From the NCBI GenBank assembly GCA_045633005.1, contig JAZQXT010000045.1, positions 1-17,679 of the forward strand: 17,679 nt of DNA. Direction: 5' to 3'. Of the stretch, positions 1 through 5,216 are shown piece by piece. The notes below the pieces were generated by a model that saw only the letters and a list, made by a program, of their open reading frames with translations, did not search any database and was not told where the DNA came from. The first letter of the stretch is position 1. Every line of letters starts with the position of its first letter. This stretch comes from CAG-390 sp045633005. GTDB lineage: Bacteria; Bacillota; Clostridia; Oscillospirales; CAG-272. The position numbers were made by a program, and so were the translations under genes.

Positions 1-171
1 TCACGGGTCAGCCGGTACAAGAGGGCAAATAAAATAAAGCCCCTTTAGGGGCATGCCCGTGAAAGTCGCGCGGTTGGCAGACTTTTCGGTGAGCCTATAG
101 GCTCAGCCTGTGACATGCCCCAAGGGGGCTGGTGCAAGCCACCGGCACGGCCGGTGGTTATGACTTGCACA
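1..171. repeat. Intergenic cluster of nested inverted repeats (REP-like or structured RNA)
   Basis: This gene-free stretch lies downstream of rpsR. Inverted repeats seen directly are: 132-138 with 164-170 (GTGCAAG/CTTGCAC), flanking an inner pair 139-145 with 151-157 (CCACCGG/CCGGTGG); the perfect 16-nt palindrome TGAGCCTATAGGCTCA at 90-105; 62-67 with 80-85 (AAAGTC/GACTTT); 48-55 with 114-121 (GGGGCATG/CATGCCCC); 39-43 with 48-52 (GCCCC/GGGGC); and 1-7 with 56-62 (TCACGGG/CCCGTGA). Some arms are shared, so alternative folds are possible. The 132-170 hairpin, with its one-sided 6-nt bulge, resembles REP-type palindromes. I do not recognise a named RNA family. It may extend beyond the left edge. 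Whether it is a dispersed repeat or a cis-acting RNA cannot be settled from one copy. Confidence 0.55.
27..52 (-). terminator. Rho-independent terminator-like hairpin after rpsR
   Basis: On the minus strand, GCCCC, a TAAA loop and GGGGC (52 to 39) are followed by the T-rich run TTTATTTTATTT (38 to 27). This is the arrangement of an intrinsic terminator, and it lies about 120 nt after the rpsR stop, so it likely ends the rpsF-ssb-rpsR transcript. The 5-bp GC stem is short and the T tract is interrupted. The GCCCC arm can also pair with the upstream GGGGCATG at 121-114 (minus-strand order), which would disrupt this hairpin. Confidence 0.6.
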
Positions 172-173
172 AA

Positions 174-437
174 TCAGTCTCCAACGTAGGGGAGAAGTGC
201 AACGTGACGAGCACGCTTGATAGCGTTCTGAAGCTCGCGCTGATGCTTTGCGCAGGTGCCGGAGATACGGCGGGGAAGGATCTTGCCGCGCTCGGTGATG
301 AACTTGCGAAGGCGAGCAGAATCCTTGTAATCAATGTAGTTTATCTTTTCCTCACAGAAAACGCAAACCTTTTTTCTTCTGCGGTTAGCGTTTGCGGGAC
401 GTGCGGCGCGAGGTGCGCGCTCAGGCTGTCTATCCAT
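174..437 (-). CDS. rpsR: 30S ribosomal protein S18
   Basis: An 87-residue protein of normal bacterial S18 length. It binds 16S rRNA as a heterodimer with S6 in the platform of the small subunit. A basic N-terminal tail is followed by the S18 core with YIDYKDSARLRKFI and GKILPRRISGTCAKHQREL, and the C-terminus is rich in Arg and Lys (IKRARHVALLPY). The protein has CVFC near residues 24-27 and TCAKH further on, so it looks like the cysteine-containing 'C+' form of S18 with a potential zinc-binding site. It is the last gene of rpsF-ssb-rpsR, starting 36 nt after the ssb stop. GGAG lies 9 nt before the ATG. Identification is firm from sequence and context; zinc binding is inferred. Confidence 0.97.
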   Translation of the reverse strand: MDRQPERAPRAARPANANRRRKKVCVFCEEKINYIDYKDSARLRKFITERGKILPRRISGTCAKHQRELQNAIKRARHVALLPYVGD

Positions 438-473
438 AATAATTAACTCCTTATCAATTTAGTTTGTTCCCAA

Positions 474-932
474 TCAGAAGGGAAGATCATCGTTATTATC
501 AACGACGTTAAAGCTTTCAGCAGCACCGGGGGTAGCAAAGGGCTCGGGAGCATATCCGCCGTCAATTGCGGAATCGCGGCTTCCCGACTCGTTGCGCGAG
601 TCAACGAACATAGCCTCGTCAACGATAACCTCGGTAGCGTATCTTGTCTGACCCTGCTGGTCGGTCCAACGTCTTGTCTGGATCGAGCCCGTAACGCAGA
701 GGGCAGAGCCTTTTCTGAAATAGCGAGCGATAAACTCGGCGGTCTGTCTCCAAGCAACGAGATTTATAAAATCGGCTTGGGGCTGTTGAGCATTTGCCTC
801 AGAGGAGCGATAGCGGCGGTTCACGGCAAGCGTGAAGGAAACTACCGAAATTCCACTCTGGGTGGTTTTAAGCTCGGGGTTACCGGTAAGACGACCGCAA
901 AGAATAACTTTGTTTAAATTGAGGTTAGCCAT
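474..932 (-). CDS. ssb: Single-stranded DNA-binding protein
   Basis: A 152-residue SSB that coats single-stranded DNA during replication, recombination and repair. The N-terminal OB fold (about residues 1-110) begins with NLNKVILCGRLTGNPELK and contains the typical FINLVAWRQTAEFIARYFRKG. A Gly/Ser/Asn-rich linker of about 35 residues follows, ending in the acidic tip DDLPF that recruits partner proteins such as PriA, RecO or exonucleases in other bacteria. It sits between rpsF and rpsR, the classic Firmicute arrangement, 25 nt after the rpsF stop. AGGAG lies 6 nt before the ATG. No defects are seen. Confidence 0.97.
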   Translation of the reverse strand: MANLNLNKVILCGRLTGNPELKTTQSGISVVSFTLAVNRRYRSSEANAQQPQADFINLVAWRQTAEFIARYFRKGSALCVTGSIQTRRWTDQQGQTRYATEVIVDEAMFVDSRNESGSRDSAIDGGYAPEPFATPGAAESFNVVDNNDDLPF

Positions 933-957
933 AATTCACTCCTGCAATAAAGGGGAA

Positions 958-1392
958 TTACTCAGCGTCAGCGGCAGGAGCTTCTTCAGCAACAGCCTCT
1001 TCAGCGGCAGCTTCCTCAACAACTGCTTCAACGGGAGCAGCGGTGGCAGCAGCAGCCTTGTCAGCAGCGCGGCGGATTACCTTTGCAACTTCTTCCTCGT
1101 CGAGCTTGATGATGAAGGAGCGCATTACGTTCTCGTCGATGTTGAGAAGTCTCTCGAACTCGGCGGGGAAAGAGGGTTCTGCGCGGAAGGTAACTATCGT
1201 GTAGTAGCCTTCGTTCTTGTCATTGATGGGGTACTCAAAGCGGCGCTTGCCCCACTCGGTGACATCGATGATCTCGCCGTTCTTCTCGACGAGGCCTACG
1301 AACTTCGCAACGGTCTCAGCGGCATCGCGTGCGCCGGTAAGATCGGAAACAAACATACATTCGTAAGCAGAGTTTGTCTTTACGTTTTCCAT
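958..1392 (-). CDS. rpsF: 30S ribosomal protein S6 with Ala/Glu-rich C-terminal tail
   Basis: A 144-residue S6, the partner of S18 on the small-subunit platform. The core (about residues 1-97) has the S6 features AYECMFVSD near the start, EWGKRRFEYPINDKNEGYYT in the middle and NIDENVMRSFIIKLDEE at the end. Beyond it is a low-complexity tail of about 45 residues made mainly of Ala and Glu; most bacterial S6 proteins are shorter (about 95-135 residues). An in-frame upstream start at 1455 exists, but the ATG at 1392 is preferred: it has GGAGG 6 nt upstream and the S6 homology begins there. It is the first gene of the operon, about 80 nt after the predicted transcription start. S6-S18 binding to their own leader is known in several bacteria. 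Confidence 0.95.
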   Translation of the reverse strand: MENVKTNSAYECMFVSDLTGARDAAETVAKFVGLVEKNGEIIDVTEWGKRRFEYPINDKNEGYYTIVTFRAEPSFPAEFERLLNIDENVMRSFIIKLDEEEVAKVIRRAADKAAAATAAPVEAVVEEAAAEEAVAEEAPAADAE

Positions 1393-1472
1393 ATTTAACC
1401 TCCCTATGGACTTGTGACCGCAGATCTTGTCTGCAGTAAGGAGACGGGATTGCAAAAATTTTCCCGTACCAA
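1393..1472 (-). promoter_or_regulatory. rpsF 5' leader, candidate S6:S18 autoregulatory region
   Basis: About 80 nt lie between the predicted transcription start and the rpsF ATG. Two small stems are visible on the minus strand: ACGGGA (1467-1462) with TCCCGT (1450-1445), and GCAGA (1434-1430) with TCTGC (1424-1420). rpsF leaders in many bacteria bind the S6:S18 dimer through a 16S-rRNA-like motif containing CCG. CCG-containing positions occur here, but I could not fit the motif with confidence, so the regulatory role is inference from gene identity and leader length. Confidence 0.4.
1399..1403 (-). promoter_or_regulatory. Shine-Dalgarno that fixes the rpsF start
   Basis: GGAGG on the minus strand ends 6 nt before the ATG at 1392. 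The longer reading frame starting at 1455 lacks a comparable site, so the 144-residue form is chosen. Confidence 0.8.
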
Positions 1473-1478
1473 TGCAGT

Positions 1479-1507
1479 ATTATATCACAAAAGACAAGCT
1501 GTGTCAA
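1479..1507 (-). promoter_or_regulatory. Consensus sigma-A promoter for rpsF-ssb-rpsR
   Basis: On the minus strand, TTGACA (1507-1502), a 17-nt spacer and TATAAT (1484-1479) match the housekeeping consensus exactly. A TG one base before the -10 (TGATATAAT) adds an extended -10 element. Transcription would start near 1472. This is the strongest-looking promoter in the window, as expected for ribosomal protein genes. Confidence 0.9.
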
Positions 1508-1547
1508 CGGTTTTCTTGAAAAAATCCAAATTATAACATAAAAATAT

Positions 1548-2213
1548 TCAATAGTCTGAAAGAGCCTCAGCCTTCATCAACTTCACGAGAGCACTCGTTC
1601 CGAGCCTTGTTGCGCCAAGGGCGATAAATTCCTCGGCGTCTGCAAACGAGCGTATGCCGCCCGCCGCCTTTATCTTAAGGTGAGAAGGGCAGTTTGCCGC
1701 CATCAGCGCAACGTCCTCGCGCGTAGCACCTCCCTTTGAAAATCCCGTAGAGGTCTTAATGAAGTCCGCGCCCGCGTCGGCGACGACGGAGCAGAGCTTT
1801 ATCTTTTCTTCATCGGTCAGCAGGCACGTTTCTATGATGACCTTTAGTATCTTGTCGCCGCACGCCTTTTTTACGGCGGCTATCTCGTCGCACACCGCGT
1901 CAAATTTGCCGTCGCGCACGAGCGTGAGATTTACTACCATATCTATTTCATCAGCGCCGTTTTTGATAGCGTCAGCCGCTTCAAAGCATTTGACGGCGGT
2001 AGTGCTGTATCCGTTGGGAAAGCCAATGACGGTGCATATAGCTATTTTGCCCTTGACGTAGTTCGCCGCAGTCTTTACGAAAGATGCGGGAATACACACG
2101 GACGCCGTGTTGTATTTTATGCCATCGTCACAGATAGACAGTATTTCTGCCTCGGTTGCCGTTTGACTCAAGAGCGTGTGGTCAACGTAACGGAGAATTT
2201 CTTGTTTTTCCAA
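1548..2213 (-). CDS. deoC: Deoxyribose-phosphate aldolase
   Basis: A 221-residue class I aldolase that reversibly cleaves 2-deoxyribose 5-phosphate to glyceraldehyde 3-phosphate and acetaldehyde in deoxynucleoside breakdown. The TIM-barrel motifs are intact: VDHTLL at residues 10-15, DEIDMVVN at 88-95 with the catalytic Asp91, the Schiff-base Lys153 in FIKTSTGF, and Lys182 in IKAAGGIRSFADA. The start is TTG, chosen because AAGGAG lies 8 nt upstream and the homology begins immediately. It is the last gene of the long minus-strand operon, 32 nt after the spoIID-like stop. No convincing terminator separates it from the rpsF promoter, so some read-through into rpsF is possible. No other deoxynucleoside catabolic gene is nearby. 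Confidence 0.95.
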   Translation of the reverse strand: MEKQEILRYVDHTLLSQTATEAEILSICDDGIKYNTASVCIPASFVKTAANYVKGKIAICTVIGFPNGYSTTAVKCFEAADAIKNGADEIDMVVNLTLVRDGKFDAVCDEIAAVKKACGDKILKVIIETCLLTDEEKIKLCSVVADAGADFIKTSTGFSKGGATREDVALMAANCPSHLKIKAAGGIRSFADAEEFIALGATRLGTSALVKLMKAEALSDY

Positions 2214-2221
2214 ATCTCAGT

Positions 2222-2227
2222 CTCCTT
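2222..2227 (-). promoter_or_regulatory. Shine-Dalgarno supporting the deoC TTG start
   Basis: AAGGAG on the minus strand lies 8 nt before the TTG at 2213. A TATAAT-like string at about 2233-2238 lies just upstream, but no -35 box is found at the right distance, so a separate deoC promoter is not called. Confidence 0.65.
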
Positions 2228-2245
2228 ATAATTATAATGTAGAAA

Positions 2246-4234
2246 TTATTTGAGATGATCGTAGAAATTAGCGATCTCGGTGTTGGGGTAGTACGCGTCA
2301 AGTATGTGGTGATACATAGCGCCCGCTTGACCGAGGTGTGCCGTTCCGTACTGGCTTACACCGACTCCGTGTCCCCATCCGCGACCGACGACGACGTAGT
2401 TGGAGCTTGACGATGCTTTGAAGGTCTCCGTAACCTGCTGGAGGTCGGTAACGATGAGAAAATCGCCGTAATCGCAAACGTACGTGTAGTTGCCGTTTTC
2501 ATCGGGCTTGCTCGTCGTGGGGATCTCGATGTCCTGCGTCAGTATCGCCGTGCCGTTGCCCGTGTGAACGTAGAGCGAGCTTGAAAGGTTGGAGAAGGCT
2601 TGACCGAGCGAGGTAAAGAAATTGAACTTCTTTGAGTTCTCAACGGCAACGCCGTTTGCGGTATATATGCTCATGTTTTCCGCGTATGAGGAGTTAAGTG
2701 AAATTATCCTTGTTGAAATTACTTTATCGTAGGTGTAATCCAAAGACCCCTTGCCAATAAGGAAGTTGGCAGAATACGCTCCGTAATCGTTCATAACGCC
2801 AACGACCTTACTGCAACGCGTCTTAGTTCCTACGTTACCCTTGCTGTCGGTAACGCTCATTTTATAAACGTATGGGGAATCCCCCGCGAATTCAAGGCTC
2901 ACGCTCTTGACCTTATCGCCGGAATTATAGATTCCAAAGCCCTGCAAAAGCTCCTTTTGAGTCATCTCAAAATCCCAAAAGCCTCGCGAAACGTTAGCGT
3001 ACTTTTCCCACGGGGTAGGCTGGTTTATAATGTATGGACCCGTAGAGCCGCTCCAAACGTATTTGGAGTCAACCGCCCAGCCGCCCTGCGAGGACGAGTA
3101 ATATCCCGTTATCATTTCACCGTCGCAGACAAGTATCATATCCTTGGTCTGTGCAACGGCTTGCGAAACTCTGTCAGTTATCTGATTTCGCCCTCTGTAT
3201 ACCTGATTGGCGGCGGTGTTGACTAAGTCAAAGCCGTAGGACGAGAACTTTTGTCCGATGTTGCCCGCCGTATAGGAGCGCACGATTATGGCAAAAGCCT
3301 TTTGTGTTTCAAGCGGCCAGCTGGTAATTATCTCGTTGGGAAGAACGCCCTCAACGTAGCTTTGCAGATCGGTGAGATTGATCAGCGTTAAGCCGTTGTA
3401 TTTGTCGGTTATGTATCTTCTGAAGCAAAAAACGCCTGGGTACATATAACCCGTGGTTGCATAAAGAGTGTACGCGGTCTCGGCATCCGCTTGCTGTTGC
3501 GGTGCGATAGCGCCGATGTAATCGCCGTCGCCCGCGTGTTCAAAGAGAATGGTGTCGCAATCTGCGTTCAGGATCGTAACGGCGGAGCTTGACGGGGAAG
3601 CGACGGATACGGTGTATCCCTCAAGCTCATTGTCTATAAGAGCCGCCGCCTCGCCTGCGGTTGCATAGTCGAAGTATGCTCCGATGCGTACGGACTTAAC
3701 GCCGTTGTTGTAGGCGGGAAAGACGTGCTCGTAATCGAAGGCGTACGCGGCAGAAAGCTCCTCAAGAGAGTCCCAAACGTTGCCATCTTCCAGCGTAAGC
3801 TCGACGTTATATGCGCCGATGTCTGTTTTTTTCGCACTTTCCGCCAGCGAGCATGTTCCGGCGAGGACGGAAAGATTTGCATCACACGCAACGACAACGG
3901 ATGCGGTGTCGATAAAGTATAGTGGGGTAAAGCTGCGTGTGGAGCCTTTTTCAATATACGCCTCACCTGCTACGAAGCCGTACGGGGCGGTAAACGAGTG
4001 AGAAACGCTCACGCTCGAGCCGTAACGAATGCCGACCGCGACGTAAAAATCCTTGTTTTTGATCGAGGTCGAGAAGGCGTAGGATTCAAGTGAGCCTTCT
4101 GCGGCAGAGCTTGAGAGAATGAGCGACAAGGCTATGTATATCGAGCCGATAAGCATAAGTGCGGCAAGGGATAGCGCAACGATGCGCACCCACAGCTTTT
4201 GTCCCGATGCGGTCTTACGGCTGAATAATGACAT
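2246..4234 (-). CDS. SpoIID/LytB-domain protein, membrane-anchored, with SPOR-like segment
   Basis: A 662-residue envelope protein. A cytoplasmic stub and one membrane helix (about residues 16-40) are followed by an extracytoplasmic part. Residues about 179-222 (SVRIGAYFDYATAGEAAALI...) look like a SPOR fold, which in other proteins binds denuded glycan. The SpoIID domain runs from about 283 to the end: VEGVLPNEI with the likely catalytic Glu301, SWPLETQKAFAIIVRSYTA, YYSSSQGGWAVDSKYVW near 378-394, and the signature GRGWGHGVGVSQYG at 617-630. SpoIID proteins are lytic transglycosylases that cleave denuded peptidoglycan, in sporulation with SpoIIP. This one is nearly twice the length of B. subtilis SpoIID and carries an extra stretch of about 100 residues before the final motif. 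Its first 20 bp overlap the upstream coiled-coil gene; GGAGG lies 5 nt before the ATG. A role in sporulation, division or general wall remodelling cannot be told apart here. Confidence 0.85.
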   Translation of the reverse strand: MSLFSRKTASGQKLWVRIVALSLAALMLIGSIYIALSLILSSSAAEGSLESYAFSTSIKNKDFYVAVGIRYGSSVSVSHSFTAPYGFVAGEAYIEKGSTRSFTPLYFIDTASVVVACDANLSVLAGTCSLAESAKKTDIGAYNVELTLEDGNVWDSLEELSAAYAFDYEHVFPAYNNGVKSVRIGAYFDYATAGEAAALIDNELEGYTVSVASPSSSAVTILNADCDTILFEHAGDGDYIGAIAPQQQADAETAYTLYATTGYMYPGVFCFRRYITDKYNGLTLINLTDLQSYVEGVLPNEIITSWPLETQKAFAIIVRSYTAGNIGQKFSSYGFDLVNTAANQVYRGRNQITDRVSQAVAQTKDMILVCDGEMITGYYSSSQGGWAVDSKYVWSGSTGPYIINQPTPWEKYANVSRGFWDFEMTQKELLQGFGIYNSGDKVKSVSLEFAGDSPYVYKMSVTDSKGNVGTKTRCSKVVGVMNDYGAYSANFLIGKGSLDYTYDKVISTRIISLNSSYAENMSIYTANGVAVENSKKFNFFTSLGQAFSNLSSSLYVHTGNGTAILTQDIEIPTTSKPDENGNYTYVCDYGDFLIVTDLQQVTETFKASSSSNYVVVGRGWGHGVGVSQYGTAHLGQAGAMYHHILDAYYPNTEIANFYDHLK

Positions 4235-5198
4235 AGTTGCCTCCTATCATAACGTATGCGCCGTCAAAAGACGTAACGGTAACGCCTCTGCCATCCTCAC
4301 CGCCGCGCGGAATGAGAACGTTGTGGAAGAGCGTAAGGCTTTCGCCGTCGTAAAGCTCGCCGCCGTCGGAAAGGTCGTTAAGTCCTTGTGCAGTTCCCGC
4401 AGTAGTAAACGGCGATACCGCAACGGCAGAGCCTGAACGAAGAACTACGAGCACCGAGTCCTCGTCGGAAAGAGCGCGTATGGTTGCGCCGTAGGGAACG
4501 AAAACGGGCTTATAAAGCGTTCCTGCTTTTAGCAGTACCTCGTCCATATCGGCTTGAAGCTGGGCGCATTGAGCCTTCAGCTTTCCAACGTCTCCGCTTG
4601 CCGAGGTAAGGTCGTTTACCTTGTTCGTAAGCGAGTTGAGCTTTGTTGAGATAGTGGAGAGCTGCTTGAAGTCGCTTGAGAGAGTGGAGACGTCGCTTTT
4701 AAGCGAGGTAAACTGCCCTTGGAGCTTGGAAAGCTGGTCGGACAGGGAAGAAAGCTCGGCTGAAAGAGACTCATACTGTCCCTCAAGCTCCGCGATCATG
4801 TCGCTGAGCTCCTCCTTGGTGCTGTCCAGCGAGTTTTTCAAAGCCGTGTTTGCCTCCTCAAGCTCGGAAGTCTTTTTTTCAAGTGCGCTTATTCTGTCAA
4901 GAAGAGATTGCAATGCCTCCGTGCTTCCGCCGCTTCCGCCACCCGAGGGCGCGTTGCCCGTAGAGTAGGCAAGCTCAAGCGCCTGCAGGCGCAGGTCTAC
5001 GCCCGAAACGATGGTCTTCAGGTCGTCGAGCTTCTCACTGACGTACGCCTGCATACCCGACAGAGAAACGACGGGGTCTTGGGAGCTGTCGTAGCTTACC
5101 GTTGCGTAAACGGCAAACGAGCAGAAAGAGGCAAGCAAAAACGCTAAAATAAGTGCGGTTGAGCGCTTCAATTCCTTTTTTATCTTGTTATTTTTCAT
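4215..5198 (-). CDS. Uncharacterised membrane-anchored coiled-coil protein
   Basis: A 327-residue protein I do not recognise by name. A basic N-terminus is followed by a hydrophobic segment (residues 14-34) that is either a signal peptide or a single membrane anchor. A first short helix (about 45-77) leads to a Gly/Ser-rich linker (GNAPSGGGSGGST, 81-93). Next comes a long Leu/Ser/Glu heptad region (about 94-225) strongly suggesting a coiled coil. The C-terminal domain (about 228-327) is beta-rich, containing VFVPYGATI, VLVVLRSGSAVAV and YVMIGGNYVII. The body is predicted to lie outside the membrane. It starts 18 nt after the parC stop with AAGGAG upstream, and its last 20 bp overlap the SpoIID-like gene. 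That overlap implies coupled translation and possibly a physical partnership. A scaffold or regulator of that wall enzyme is an inference. Confidence 0.8.
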   Translation of the reverse strand: MKNNKIKKELKRSTALILAFLLASFCSFAVYATVSYDSSQDPVVSLSGMQAYVSEKLDDLKTIVSGVDLRLQALELAYSTGNAPSGGGSGGSTEALQSLLDRISALEKKTSELEEANTALKNSLDSTKEELSDMIAELEGQYESLSAELSSLSDQLSKLQGQFTSLKSDVSTLSSDFKQLSTISTKLNSLTNKVNDLTSASGDVGKLKAQCAQLQADMDEVLLKAGTLYKPVFVPYGATIRALSDEDSVLVVLRSGSAVAVSPFTTAGTAQGLNDLSDGGELYDGESLTLFHNVLIPRGGEDGRGVTVTSFDGAYVMIGGNYVIIQP

Positions 5199-5216
5199 TT
5201 ATTTCTCCTTTGCGTG

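Noticed and set aside
132..446. A 104-codon plus-strand frame near the left edge
   Set aside because: Mostly antisense to rpsR, and its beginning lies in the inverted-repeat cluster; no ribosome binding site or homology is apparent.
1508..1547. Possible terminator or extra promoter between deoC and rpsF
   Set aside because: A TATAAT-like string is present, but no -35 fits at 16-18 nt, and the weak AT-rich inverted repeat lacks a GC stem with a T run.
2246..4234. Taking the SpoIID-domain gene as proof of sporulation
   Set aside because: SpoIID/LytB domains also occur in non-sporulating bacteria, and no spoIIP, spoIIR or other sporulation gene is in the window.
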